Shown in pieces: positions 12,334 to 25,500 of a stretch of DNA of 64,000 nucleotides. The notes beneath the pieces were generated by a model. It ran no database searches. It was not told the DNA's origin and saw nothing but the letters and a program-made list of their open reading frames with translations. A program made the translations under genes and the position numbers. This DNA is from Siderastrea radians. Its lineage: Eukaryota; Cnidaria; Anthozoa; Scleractinia; Rhizangiidae. Within the stretch, counting starts at the first letter, position 1, and each line of letters begins with the position of its first letter. The DNA lies in NCBI GenBank assembly GCA_964017195.1, contig OZ024889.1, positions 54,710,574 to 54,774,573 of the forward strand, in the 5' to 3' direction.

Positions 12334-12796
12334 GGACCGGTCATTATTTATGTGGAGGGGGGAGGGGAGAGAGAAAATATATTGAAATATAAAAATTTCT
12401 GTAAGGACCCCCCTTCCCAGGCCTGAAAATGGCAAGTGGCCCCCCTCTACATAGTTTTTTCATATTTGGGTGCATAAGGTCAACTAGCCAATGCCACATG
12501 ATACACTGGGCAAGAGCATATGTTACAAGCAATGACTTTCATAACCTTACCTTAATTTGTACCTTACTCTTACTAATAATTATTTTCGGCGTACTTAATT
12601 TCGCGAAAATTCCGAAGCCACATTTCACGTGTATTTAATTTTGCGATTTGGGGAGAACAAGATAACGAAGCGTATTAAATTTCGCCATTTCCTCATTTCT
12701 TTAAACTAGTAAAGACGAGAGCCAAATACAAAGAACCGACAGATAAGGCTCGATAAATGCACCAAAGAGGATGATACAGGTGCCCGGCAGATGTTA

Positions 12797-13189
12797 GTGA
12801 ATGAACGAACGAACAAGATAACGCATGAACGAACGAACAAACCCGACAATCGAACGAGCGAAACGCCAGCCAAAGAAACGGAAAATGGACTAATAGTACG
12901 AACAACGCCCGCAAGCCCGGCAACTCATCAATAAATGGGTGAATACACCTATCTCTTTTAAAACAAACAAAGGCAGTGCCAGTTTGGTTCACAATATAGA
13001 AAAGTATCTTTTTTTCCTTCGTTTCGAAAAAGAAATAGGTGTATCTCAGCCATTTTTTGGGTCGCCGGGTTTGCGGGCGTTTGCTTGTGCCATTGGTCGA
13101 TTCTCCGTTTGTTTGGCTGTCATTTCGCTCGTTCGATTGTTGGGTTTGTTCGTTCGTTCGTACATAATATTGTCCGTTCGTTCATTCAC
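12797..13189. repeat. Foldback repeat with GAAC/GTTC tracts
   Basis: The arms 12797-12954 and 13034-13189 are inverted copies at roughly 80 percent identity by eye, separated by about 80 bases. Both contain (GAAC)n or (GTTC)n tracts and a shared GCCCGCAAGCCCGGC-like block. Open frames across it are repeat artefacts. Confidence 0.6.
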
Positions 13190-13193
13190 TGCT

Positions 13194-16100
13194 TTCGTTC
13201 GTTCGTTTTGTGGCCATTCATTCGGTCGCATGGCTTGTGCGTTCATCCATTGCCTTCAGCCTTCGGCTTCCCTTCATGTGACTGTTTACCAGTTAACTCT
13301 TAAATTATAATCCCGATCGTAAAGTCCGAAATATATTAAAACCCAGAAGAGATTAGCATCTCTTGGGTTTTAATATTAGAAATAGCATAGCACAGGGAAG
13401 GACCAGTGTCCTTTACAAATAGTTTCAAATATTAGAAAAGCTTTTTCCGCCCTGCTCTGGGGGAGCGGGAGGGGAGTCCTAAGGCAACCTGATGGAGGTG
13501 GAGAATGCCATCTTTTCTTGGCGGGAAATCGTGCGGTGCTTTTGGGCAACGGGTGTTTTTCTTGGCGGCAAATCGCATGACCATCGTCGCTTTTGAAAAA
13601 ACAGGTTTCTAAAAAGCTTAAGTTTATTTAGCAAAACGATTGTTGGACAGTACTGAAGTTTTAAACTTGAGAGAAAACATCTAATATCTCTAAATGGAAA
13701 GAAAAAGTTCAAAAGAGTACTGGTGGAAGGCGAAAAGTTCAACGAAAGCTGCCTTCAAATGACTTCATCTTTGCTCCACGGCGGAGAGCTTGTCCTGTTC
13801 TGAACCGAGTAAGTGAAGTTTTTAAAGGGTTTAAGGTACATGATTATGAAAATTACGGTTAAAGAAATTTCGTTTTGAAATGGACATTTAATTAATGTCA
13901 TTAGAAATGTGCCATTTACTTTTTATTTAAGCTTATGTCGGCGTTGACTTAAAAAAATATTAGAAAACGCGCTCAAATATGAGACAGCTGTCGTCTTGAA
14001 TATTTTGCCATTACAATTCAGCTAGAAAGTGTAACGCGAATTTAAGTAAAGGCTTACGGGTTTTCGAATAAACTTTTGCAAAAATGATTTCTCTGTCCAT
14101 CATTTTGTGTTTGTTTATTCATAACAGTAAGTCAAAACACGGTAGCAACAGCACAAGCATCACTTCGGTGAGATGGCAGTGAATAATTGTTTTCAATTTT
14201 GACTGTCTGGTACATCTCTTTGTGCAATTGTCGATTTTCTTGTCCTAGACGTTTTAATCTTTTAAGCGAAGCAGTTGTCGGTGTAAAGTTATTTTGTCCG
14301 AAAAGCTTTCGAAAACCGGTTTTGCGCGTTGCTTATGCCATAGTTTAAGCCTGTTTGATGTTTGTTTGTTTTCAATCTCGGCGGTCTCTAGTTAGAGAAC
14401 GAAATACAAAAGTTATTTAAGTAACTATAAGAGAAGCAGGTTTCGGTCTAATACTACTTTATCCGATAAGCTTCCGAAAACAATTTTGTGTTCCTCAAAG
14501 TGCCCGCTAAACTGACAAAGTGCCCCTAAACTTACGAGACATTTCTTTGATAATTTTAATACAAGTGCTTGGAAGCTCCCCAAATCCTTTCTTTCGGGTA
14601 ATCTCAGTAAAATTCCAGAATAAATTTTTGACTAGACTAATAGTGGCAGTTTGTGTTATTTGTTGTCATCCGAACACGATGAAAACCCAAAAAGATGACC
14701 CATACTTCAGAGTAAAATATATTTTGTTGTTGTATCAAAATGAGCGCCGTTTCAAGTTCATTCAAGCGAACAGCCAATACGCTATAATCCAAGGAGATTT
14801 GACACGCCTTGACAGTTAAATGACAGGATATGGAAACATTACAAACACCAAGCAAGACCGCTCACGAGAGTTTAATTTAGTTTGATAGCCGAAAAAATAG
14901 TAAATCAAGCGATGCTCAGCCTCTAGAATTACCTTTCGAGCTCGGGATCCCCAAAATATTGGAGGACAGTTCGGAACACTTTTGGGCTTTTTGAGAAACA
15001 CTCTTTGAAAAAGAAGCCCCGTAATATATTAAGACCGAAACGTTTCAGGACTATTCTTGAGAAACGAGCACCAGCTTATTCCTTTGGAGCTCCGCTTTTA
15101 GGCTTAGCTACATTTATATATTAGGCTATTAAACAGGCACAATTAACATTTGTAAGGTGGAAATGTGTTCCAGCCAAAATCGTTCACTAAAGCAGGCTGT
15201 GTTAGGTTGGGATGGATGGGTATTGATCTTCAACATAGTATGAAATAGCCAAAGAATTTAAGAAGACCATTACACTTAGGTTAGAAGCGATTTCTTTTTT
15301 TTTTTTTTTCAACTGGGTTAATATCCCTCTTCCCTATTTGGATCCTTGAAATTATTTTTCTTTTTTGAAGTTACCCCTTCTACACAAACACAAATAATTA
15401 AGATATCTAGAAGAACTTAAAAAGGATGGCCCCCATAAATAATGACTGGTCCGTTAGCGATATGTGTCAGAGACAACGAAGAAGGCACATTTCGAAAATC
15501 TGGTATTTAAGTGGAAGACACAATGATTTCAACGAGTTTTGTTTTGCTGAGCAATTACAACTTTTTTGAACCATTTATTGTTCATCGTTTAATAAAAGAT
15601 AGTATAATATAAAGCATTTAAAGTTGTACAAAAGGATCACCATATAAGCCAGTATAAACTTAGTTAGATACATACAATCGACACACAACATCGTCAACAC
15701 GGTTACAGACAAGCCATGTGTTCAGTTGTAATATCAATATTTCTCAGAAATCTAATTTCTCAGAAATTAGGTTTTTGAAATACTCTAAATGCCAAAGCTT
15801 TCCGGTTTCCTACAACAAGTCGAGTCTGACTGTTCTTTTTGTGACACACAGGGACAACAAACAAAGCACGGTGGACAGTAATAATAACAGTAGGGTCTAT
15901 CACAAACCTTTTTCACCTAGGCCGCCAGTTTCGTTTCTTTTCAATGCTCTGATTTCTTCCAGGATTTCTCTCCTTACTTCGTCCAGCTGCTTCTCGATTT
16001 GTTTTTGGCAATTTGGTCCAGCGTGGTAATTGTTTTCACATTAGACTAGGTCTTTTTAGCATCGTTGCTATTTTCCTTGGGTTTCAACGGTTTCAACGAA

Positions 16101-16740
16101 ACGCTTGCAAATGTCGTTACAAAACAAGCTAAGTGAACAGAGTAACGTCCAACAAATAAACGGTTCGCACGCGGACTTGGGGTGAGCTTAAATTTTTGTG
16201 GCTTTTAATAAGTTCTGGTACAAAAAACTTTGATTGCTATTTTAAAAAGTCGGAAACTGAAGGTTTTCACAGTTCGTGAAGGCCAAAACACATTGAAAGC
16301 ATTACGACAAGTTACGAGCGTGACGGGACGTGTTGGTTGACATGTGGTCGTGCTTATTCAAACGTCATAAAGTGAAATCTCGACAACTCGAGCCCTTGCA
16401 TCTCGAAATTCTCGCTAAATCTTATCAAAAGCATTTGACCTTCTTTTTAACTTCATTTACACTTCCGATGACTCGATATCTCTAAACACTTTACATGTGT
16501 TTTACCTAACGGTTCGAGTTATCAGGATTATACTGTACTACATACAAAAAGCTTCAAAGGCCAATCTTGACAAGTCGTTTTTTTCTTGCATGACTGGTTC
16601 GTCGTGCATGTCAAATGTACATTATATTTAATATGCTGAATTATACGGGCATTATAATTGGTTCTTAGCTATTATCTATTAGAAGACAGACGCATAGATG
16701 ACGTCATAATTGGCAATTTTTTGTCTCTTTATTATATAAA
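13194..16740. other. No gene recognised
   Basis: Only short frames without domain signal. Includes a T-run near 15,296 and a repeat near 14,940-15,120 related to 8,450-8,640. A short self-complementary motif (AACCCAAGAGATG-like) lies near 13,340-13,375. Confidence 0.5.
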
Positions 16741-16742
16741 AC

Positions 16743-18950
16743 TAGAAATACGTGACTCGCAGAACCTCGCGAAGCTCGGAGAAGGGTGTACCTTAACCTA
16801 AGCGATGGGGGTGGGGTAGAGATCGTATTTCTGGTTGAAATGTGGCAGGAAAACAAGGTGTTTTGTGGGAGGAGGGGTGGGCGCCACAATGACAATGGTT
16901 TCTAAATTGTGAGTTTCGAAATTCTGTTCCCAATCGCTTATATTTAACTTGTATGCGATCGACCGTCGTCCTAAAATCAAATACATGGAAACTGGGTACG
17001 AGTATTGAAGTAACTGCTATGGGACTGGGTACGAAAAGACCCTCAGCCCGTCTCCCTCCCACACCTCTCTTTATTATTATGACAAAAGGACAATAGGTCT
17101 CAGGGAGGATGTATAATATTGTGGACCTGTTGTCCAAGACAATAGCAGTGGTGTTACTGTTTATTTTGGTTGGGTAAGAGAAAGTTTATCAGAAATGTAG
17201 GTGACTCCTGCTGTCTCAAATTCCTGTGTTGAATCTTGTGAGTCCTATCCCTTAACTGGGTATTGAGAAGTGTTTTAAGACGGAATCCATTAGAAACTTG
17301 AGTAATTTTAATTTTCAGTGGACAAAAACCTTGTACCAGAATAATTCAAAGCATATCGCATTCTTTTTTACCTTTTTTGAGAGCTATGGATGTAATTTGT
17401 TATCTGTAATAACCCCAAAGACAATTTCTTATGGGAGCCCGAGAAAATAAATTTCAAATTTCACAAAATGAAATCTTACGCATAAAAATTTACCTATTTT
17501 GCCTGTGTTTACACAATTCCTGTGAAATTTGAATTTTAATTTCAAGGGCTCCCATAAGAAATTGTCTTTGGTGTTATTACAGATAACTTATTACGTCTAT
17601 AGGTCTTAAAAAGTGTAAAAAAGAATGCGATATGCTTTAAATTATTCTGGTACATGGTTTTTGTCCACTGATTACTCAATTTCCTGATGGATTCCGTCTT
17701 AACACTTGTTGAAAAATTCACTCTTTCCCTTGAATGGTTGAGACAGCAGGAGTCTACTACTGCTGAAGAGTGAGACTGTCCCCAAAAATAACGACTCAAT
17801 ATAGGTACAGTTGCATTTATAAAACAATTTATTTTACTCCAAAATAGCAATGAGACTAATACAGAATAATGGCAAGCAAGCGCAGAGTTTTATCCTGATA
17901 TACCATAATAGTAAATACATGTAGTTCAATAAAATAATGCCCTTTGCATTAACCCTTGAAGCAGCAGCGATCAGCATTTTTTTTCTCTCCAATATTTAGG
18001 ACACAAGTCATGAGAATTAAGGAACTGATCACCAAACATTAATAGTTAGTATAAGGTGGAAAGAAATTCCCTACACTAGGACTAAATGTATTGAAATCAG
18101 TAACAAGAATTTGTAGCTTGACAATGGGGCTAAGAGGGTTAGTTGGTAATGAACATAAGAGTATGTAATTGGAGAAATAAGGTGAATGCCCACTTTAAAG
18201 ACTCCAAAATCAATATGTTCATGTAGATTCCCCCTACTGTGTCAATATAGCTCTCATAGCCATAGTGAGGTGAATCTGAGTAAACGTTCACATAGACAAC
18301 TTATACTTAAGGTGATGAGGTTCTCAATTCCCATGATCTATGTGCTCACTTGTGCACTGATATTCCTCGGAGAATTGTGATGCTGATCACTGTAGGTAGC
18401 ATGAAATTATTAACAATCTATAAACGTGAAGCACCAATTTTGTTCTTTCACATCTAAAACATACATGTTTGTACCTAAGCCTACTACACATTCTCTGGTA
18501 ATTGCTAAGAGTACTTATTGTTGCTAATAAAATGTCTTTATTTCATTTCTAATCCAAGCTGTTTACAGAAATTCTCCCTACTAATTGATCTAAATATTAA
18601 TTCTTTCAACGTTTTGCAAGGGTAATATTCAAAATGAAAATTATAAACTCTTTATTCTTACTGATCCCTATGACCTATTTCTTTCAGCTGTTTTACAAGG
18701 AGTGTCCTAAACTCAAATTATTTTTTTGTTATGCTCATTGACAACATGCATTGTTATGGAGAATTGAATCCTTGTGCCAATCACTGGTATTGAGAGAAAA
18801 GATTATCGTATAATTGTTTAGTCACCATTAACATACAGTGTAAGAGCTGAATGGGTACCTGGATACAAATGTCATGGTGAAGTGTCCAGCTCACTGCATT
18901 TCTATCATTGTTTTGAGAATATTTTTCAGAGGGTTGCATTTTGAACAACT
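16743..18950. repeat. Dispersed repeat, copy A (interrupted)
   Basis: This is related over most of its length to 35,530-36,990. Both start with ATACGTGACTCGCAGAACC and share GGACCTGTTGTCCAAGACAAT and ATTAAGGAA-TGATCACCAAACAT blocks in the same order. Copy A contains the extra foldback at 17,273-17,708. No coding sequence was found. It is probably an old non-autonomous element or segmental duplicate. Confidence 0.6.
17273..17708. repeat. Large foldback inside repeat copy A
   Basis: The left arm (about 17,273-17,460) is the reverse complement of the right arm (about 17,520-17,708), with high identity and a spacer of under 100 bases. Shared inner blocks include AAGACAATTTCTTATGGGAG and its complement. 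RNA from either strand would fold into a hairpin of well over 150 bp. Confidence 0.75.
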
Positions 18951-19751
18951 ATTTGTGCTTACCACCATTTTCACTACTACGCGACTTTTCTTTTCAAAAC
19001 ACCTCTGAGCACTTTGCAATACGCTTCCGTCAATCATACCTTATATGGAAACTGTGTGATGTTACCGCAATATGAATTGAGCTCGAAGGAATAAAGATAG
19101 CGCCAAATTATCCCATAAATTTGCGCTGGCGAGTCATATATTGACTAGTAAGAGGCTTTAGAGTCGATGTTGCAAGAATACTTCACGTTTGGTAGATATT
19201 TGCAAAGAAATTTCGACATTTCTTCAGAATTAAATACCCGCTAGGTGGATCAGTATCCTATGCGGTGGATGGTAAGCTTGCGTTTAATCTCGTGAATAAG
19301 TTAAACCGAAGTGTGAAGTAAAAATTCTAGCTTTTCTGACATGAAAATAGCATACGACATGTTATTCACCACGAGTATAAATCTGGCAATATCCCGAAGT
19401 GTACGAGGACGAAATTCAGGAGTGGATAGAGTATGCAACGGGAAAACGAATCATGATCGGCGTGCGATCAACCGATTCGTGAAGAAAATGGGTTTGACAA
19501 GAAGAAAGCTGAACGTACGTAGGACTTGTTGGATTGTTTTTGCAAGAAACGATGCCAGTTCTAGTCACCTATCACCCAAGGAATGGATCACCCGAGGAAT
19601 GGAATGAAAAACAAAGCATAAGCGCTTTATAACGTTTATTGTTCTACGTGAATGTTAACGCTGTGACATGCTAGCAAGAAAAATCTGAAAAATCGTTATT
19701 TATAAAATTAAAGCGGGAACGGGGAAATATCAAGGGCGTTAACAAAACCCG
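18951..19751. other. No gene recognised
   Basis: Short frames only. The 88-residue plus-strand frame at 19,341-19,607 shows no recognisable domain and is not called. Confidence 0.5.
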
Positions 19752-19813
19752 GAACATGGAACATTCCGGAACATCCCGGAACATTCCGGAACATTCCGGA
19801 ACATCCCGGAACA
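19752..19813. promoter_or_regulatory. Heat-shock-element-like array
   Basis: GAA and TTC triplets alternate at exact 2-base spacing (GAACATTCCGGAACATTCC), repeated about five times, some units with TCC in place of TTC. This is the consensus layout of heat-shock factor binding sites (alternating nGAAn units). It sits at the outer edge of the inverted-arm insertion described next. Whether it is functional is unknown. Confidence 0.5.
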
Positions 19814-20941
19814 GGGCAAATTATCACAAAATAAATGAAAAAAAAAAGTAATAAAAAAATTCTGATCGTCGATAAAAGATAATAAATAAAGTAAAATAGA
19901 ATAAAATGAAATAAAATAAAATAAACGATATAGAATAAATGGATAAATCTGTGACTAAATGAACGAATATGCTAACTCTGGCTAAATGCGTCTCATTTCT
20001 TGAATTCAAAAATATCTCAGATAACATTGAGGCTTTATTTTGGGTATCGAGAGACGGTTTACTTGATATGAGAAAATTAAAGCATTTTCTCAGTCACGCA
20101 TGCAGTAGTCTCCTTTGGCGTCGCATGACGACACTAAGAACGGCTGTATAGGAGACTACGCATGCAGTCACGCAGTTCCACTTTCCTCACGCTTTTGAGT
20201 TTCCTGATCTCATGTTTATTCGGTTGTTTAAGGACGTTTTGTGTTTAAGTTGATTTCCAAAGTAAAAGTGTGCAGAGATGAATGAACGTAAATAATACTA
20301 ACCAAAAAAAAGGAGTCCACCCTACATTAAATACCTTTTGTCAAACCAACTCCTAATTATTCTCTTTGTTCATCTACACAATCTCTTCTGTTCGTTCCAA
20401 AAGTCAGCTGTTCTACACTTGGGGATCGCACCTTCTAAGATAACAAATTTCCCTCCCTTTCTTACGCTGCAACTGAAAAAAGCACCGCTTTCGGTGAAGG
20501 TTTGTGTTTCAAACTGAAATATCCGACATATCAGTTTTTTAGTTTATTTATTATTTTTATAAATTCTTGCCTTTGTCTTTTCTCCGCCGTAATGATGAGT
20601 TAATTTGATGTAGTTTTACTTTTGTTCAGTTTTTCTGCAAATCCAGATCTTTGTCACAGATCTGGTAACTCTCACTGGTTACTATGTGGCTTAATCCATT
20701 TTTTTAAATTTCATGGGGAGGCCAAGAATAAGGCAAGAAACCAACACGGTAGAAAATCACATAATAAAATTGGCGGAAAAGTACTACTGTTACACCTTAC
20801 TTTAAATTTTGTTTGTTTGTTTGTTTGTTTGTTCGTTTGTTTTTTGATTGTTTCTTTAATCGCTTTCTCTTGAAATCTTTCTTTCACTTTTTTTTTTCAT
20901 TTATTTTGTGATAATTTGCCCTGTTCCGGGATGTTCCGGAA
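19794..20941. mobile_element. 1.15-kb insertion with 56-bp inverted arms
   Basis: The arms 19794-19849 and 20886-20941 are exact reverse complements, running from TTCCGGAACATCCC at the outside to an A10 tract and GT at the inside. The interior has no convincing gene. It holds a small hairpin around 20,098-20,168 (CATGCAGTAGTCTCC and complement) and a (GTTT)n tract near 20,815. The right arm lies inside the Helitron helicase gene and supplies its present stop codon, so it either inserted into the Helitron or formed with the rearrangement that removed its 3' half. Confidence 0.7.
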
Positions 20942-23900
20942 ATTATTCCGTGCTGTGCTAGTAATGAACTGGATGGGGTAGCATAAACTGGCCTGTCTCC
21001 AACAGGTGGCAGTTGAGCGAAATCTGCTAGAATTATCACCGAAATTCCCCCAAGGGGTTCATGGAGTTTTCCTGTTGCCTGTCGTAGACGCTTATCGACC
21101 CAAGCTAGTGTGCGCTGTCCGAGCATAGACATTTCATCGGTAATAAGGTAATGCTTTCCAGAAAAGCGAAGTTGTAAGCGTTGCAATGCTGCTCCTTGTA
21201 AGTCTGCATTATTATGATTACGAACTGGCAGCTGCAAGGCAGAGTGTAAGGTACATCCCTCAATGTTGTATCCTGCCAGGCCAGTGGTGCCTGTAAGCTT
21301 ACATTTATCTCCCAGAAGGGTCTTTATTGCACTGATGAGAAATGATTTGCCTGATCCTCCTTCCCCTGTAATTATCATATGCAGTGGTTGTTGTGGTGTT
21401 CCACTAGTTAGGGCTGCATGATGCACGGCAAGTATGTTGAAAGCGAGGCGCTGTTGTCTATTCAGTTGTTCTGGATTAACAGGTTGGTGTTGTTGTCTGT
21501 TTACAATAGTTGGGTCCTCTAGTGCTTCATTTCTCCGTTTACTGATCCAGTTGGCAGCTTCACGAAGCAGACCAGGAGGCATTGCTCTTGCAGTTTCTGT
21601 CCAGTCAAACTGGGAGTTTTCACGAGATTGGAATCCTTGTGAGATGTCATGGTCATACTGCTGATTCAGGTGACACAGCAACATCCACTCCTCAGGTTCC
21701 TTTTCGCGGATTGGTACTTCATCGTTATCGCCATCACCATCATCATCGTCTTCCTGTTCATCTTCATTGTAATGCTGTACTTGTTCTAGCTCTTGTGCCA
21801 ACATGGGAATGTAATCTGCAGCAGTTTCAGAGGCAAGAAGTGCATGATAGCACTGAATGTGATTTTCATCAGAGTCTTCAAGACCATCCCAAGCAGTATT
21901 TACTGCTCCAGACCACGGCTTGTATTTAATGAGCGCATACTTGCAGTACTTACCGTAATTCTTCCCTGATGGATTTGGTGAGAAATTAGGAAAAGTCCTG
22001 ATAACTACTTCTTGTTTACGGTGTTTGAGCTCTCTCTTTACAACATAGTAAGCAGACGCAAACTGAACAAGGTTAAGAGTAAGAATTTGAGGGATTCTTT
22101 CTTGCCAGTTAGCTCGAACAGCATAGTGATCAAGTACTGAAGGATCTAATGCTTCATCTCCTTGGTTATCATTATCGTCTTGTCCTGTGCGAACCCTGCG
22201 ACTTCCATCCAGTGACACACAAAGAAATGAGAATGTAGAAGAATACAATGGTTTTCCAAGAAGCAGGTGTGCAGTTTCTTGGGATCCTATGTCACATTCA
22301 CCGACAACTTGAATCATTGCTCTCCGGAGTGCGGATGAAGCCATGTCTGTTTCATTAAGTCTGTTTACGCAAACATTAAGTATTTCAGATGCTGACTGTG
22401 ATCTTGGTTCACCTTTCGCTGCATACTTTGCCATGTAACGGATGCACTGGTCAGTGTCAATAATGGCTTGAAGGTCAACATTGGTTCTCCAGTGTTGCAG
22501 CATAACACGGTTGTGGGAGTTAATGCGGTCGTCATTTCGCTTTGTGATAAGTGTTGCTTTAACTCGAGCTTGGGTAATTTCTTCTACTGTCATTTCACGG
22601 TCATCACTACCAGCTTTCCTTATCAGCTCAAAGTTGATTGAAGTTTCTTCCTGACAATCTTTTGGAAAATGAAACCGGCATGTTGCCTGCTGTCCAGGTT
22701 TAATTTTAATACAGTAAGCTGTGCTACACTTTGTATGGCGCTGTACTGAATTGACCAGGGCTTGATAGTCCCTATCCAGGTTTTCTACATCCTGAATTGA
22801 TACTGCTGATGGGTGTGGTGAGGGCACAACCCAGTTTTCCTGTGGAAGTGCATCATTGATAGTGCTCACAAGCCAGTCTGCATATGCTATAACAGTCACT
22901 TTTGCCTCATGTCCTGCTTCAATTTGTGTTTGGAAATCATTGGCCATCTGGTGATAAGTTGGTTGCTGCTCTTGCAGATGTAAAATTTGCTCTAGCTTCC
23001 ATCCCTGGGCTGCTGTCTTCACAAGGTTGCAAAGGCCTGGGTCATTGGAAAGCTTTGCACACCCATGTGCATGAATACTGCCCCGTGCTTGCCACTCAAA
23101 GCGAAGCCATTTCCATTCAGCATTCATTACGTGATCCAGCCAATGAGAGAAAAATTCATCCAGTCTTGAAACAAAGTAAGAATCTGTCAGATGAGGATGA
23201 TCAATGACAGCCCTAATGCGAATAGAAGGAGTTGCATTGTTTGGCTCTTGAAGAAGTCGGTGTAAATCTGGCCAGTAGTTATCAGCAGCGCTAAAAGTAA
23301 AGAAGAAAGTGGGAGCCCCTTTCTGTGTTATGAGTGCCTTAAGTTCCTGGTAACGTTGATACCAGTACTGCTTTGTGCCTTGTATCTTAGCAACATAACG
23401 TTGGACACGATTCATGAGCTGGTTGGCTGACATCTGTCCCACCATTTCTCGAAGTTCCTCGGTCGTTAAGTTAGCATCTTCTGGGTTCTGCGTAAGATAA
23501 ATGCGAGCTTGCGACAACAACTGATGGCGTTGTTTCATGTTTAGCGCCCAATATGGAAATCGAGGATGTGATGCAAATCGCCAGGTAAAGGTTCCATTGG
23601 TTAAAAGTTCTGCATACTTTATAAGGTGTTTGAAACCTTCTGTTAATGAAACTTCACGAAGGCGTGTGCGCTTGGTTGGATCTCCTTTACCATAAGGAAA
23701 GAGTGTTGGAAATGTCATTGAAGCCAAGCCCTCTGTGCGAAATTTATTTATTGGATCACCATCATTTGATAGCCAGTCCAGTGGATCTACACCATTAATT
23801 AATGCCCTAATTGCATCCTGTTCAGACTGCTGTCCTTGAGGAAGTGGAAGGAAGGAATGACTCTGCTGAGGGATTTCTTCTTCTGCATGTTCTTGTGAAG

Positions 23901-25110
23901 TCTCTTGTTCTTCATTTGACTGTGGATCCTCTACTGTTTGGAGATCTTGGGGAATGCCATCCTCAGGCAAGCACTCAAGCGCATCATAGTCAATTACAAT
24001 ATCAGCATTAAAAGGGTTGTTGTCCTTAAGCCATGTGATTGCCTGAAATACTTTCTGTCTTCTAACTCTACAGTCTCTGTGCGTGTTGTCAGCTCCATGC
24101 TTTCGAATTATTAAGTAAGGTAGCTGTGCAACATTTGGTGGAAGTCTACTGAGGAAGCCTTGAATGTCTTGGGGAAGATTTAAAACATGTCCCTTATAAC
24201 CTCGTTGCCCCCCAGGTTTACGATAAACACACATAATTGGGCAAGCTCTAGCAATAAGCATTTCCTCGATATCAGTTAAGTCTTGAAGTTCTGCTGGCAA
24301 AATAGCTGGATCCATATCATTTTCTTGGGAGTACAATTCAGGATTTCTGTTATCTCGCTTACATCTGTGGCATTCAAAAATTTGGGGATTGAAACGTTGT
24401 TTTGAAGGCCAAGTTTCCTTACAAGTGACACATTGTCGGTGTTCCAAACTGTTCATAGTATCGTGAAATTTAGCCATTTCACTCTGAACCCATTGTTGCT
24501 GGTGTAAAGGCTGATTTGCTGTTCTCCATGCATTAGCTAGGTATTCATTACGAGTATTTCGGTCATCGTGCATTTCTCGTCGTCTCTCGTTGAGTCGAAT
24601 AAAATCATTTTGCCGACGCCTTTCTAACCGCTGATTTCGTTCCTGTTCATTCTCATTATTCAATCGACGTGCCTGGGCTATTCGGAGTCCTTGTAATCGA
24701 TGCTCTCGTTGTTCGTGAGTCTCATTATTTAATCGCGCTGCGGTATTTCTAGTAGCTAAATTTAATCTAAGTTGTCTATGTTCTAAGGTTTCTAATTCAC
24801 GCCTACCTTGTCTATATTGCCTTTGATATTCCAACCTCCTGTTTCTCTGCTCCTCTGTCTCCTCCTGACGCCTTTGTCTTCGCTGGGCCAAGCGATTTTC
24901 TCTCTGCTCCGTGGTTTCTTGCTGTCTCCTTCGTCTTCGTACGCGTTGCTCGCGCTGATTTTCAAGTCGACGTTCACGCTCCAGCGGAGTTTCGGTGGTA
25001 AATCTCCTCCGGCGAGAATTTCCAGCCACTTGTTGAATCAAGTGTTGTTGTCTTTGTTTTTGGCCATCATTTGCATTAGAAATTAGTCCTGCTTCACCGA
25101 CAGTAAACAT
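20884..25110 (-). pseudogene. Helitron replicase/helicase, 3'-truncated
   Basis: The first ATG is at 25110 (MFTVGEAG); the frame is open further up only from a GTG codon. About residues 20-200 are 23-residue Arg/Glu-rich repeats (ETHEQREHRL, ENEQERNQRL), matching the STPR DNA-binding repeat pattern. A CxxC zinc motif follows (CVTCKETW, CHRC). The Rep domain has the HUH motif (SIHAHG, near residue 690) and paired tyrosines (RYMAKYAAKGE, near 900). The Pif1-like helicase shows Walker A (GEGGSGKSF, near 1260), Walker B (LITDEMSM) and a motif-III-like ADFAQLPPVGD. The frame then runs into the inverted arm at 20941 and stops, so helicase motifs IV to VI are absent. Known role of the family: rolling-circle transposition. 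This copy could still make a Rep-bearing protein but not a whole helicase. Confidence 0.88.
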
Positions 25111-25143
25111 TTTTTCACAGACGATGAATTGACACGTCAGCAC

Positions 25144-25500
25144 TCAATGAATAAACATGAGAGTGCGTCATTGTCAGCGGTAGCGATGCCTTTTAAAGGA
25201 ACTGGAAAAAAGCGATTGTAACCGGTTTCAACCGGTTGTGTTGCACTTAAAGTGCGTCTGACGTAACACTGAATGACGTCAAGTGGAGATTGTCCAGCCT
25301 CAATCTGGATACGAGGTCTAAGCTTTGTTGGGGGTGTTGCTAGGCAACTGTGCGGACACCATCGAAATATACACGGGCAGCCCGAGATTTGACTGCCCTT
25401 AGCGATCCGCGGGCGATCCCCACACGGTCTCGCGCGACAAATTTATAAACCTCGCTACGCTCGGAGGGCCTTCGGCCCTCCTCGCTTCGCGAGGAACAAA
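25144..25500 (-). mobile_element. Helitron 5' region with hairpins
   Basis: Sequence upstream of the Helitron gene. It is duplicated at 37,790-37,946 next to the relic Helitron, from GTTGCTAGGCAACTG to CGCTTCGCGAGGAA. Near the end are two palindromes, GGAGGGCCGAAGGCCCTCC and CCTCGCGAAGCGAGG on the minus strand. Similarity between the two copies ends at the same base (about 25,500 and 37,946), which marks the element's 5' terminus. Confidence 0.65.

Noticed and set aside
12797..13189. CRISPR-like or protein-coding GAAC/GTTC repeats
   Set aside because: The units are a 4-bp microsatellite within a foldback, without spacers or conserved repeats, in an animal genome.
19341..19607. 88-codon plus-strand frame as the missing half of the Helitron helicase
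   Set aside because: It lies on the opposite strand and shows none of helicase motifs IV to VI.
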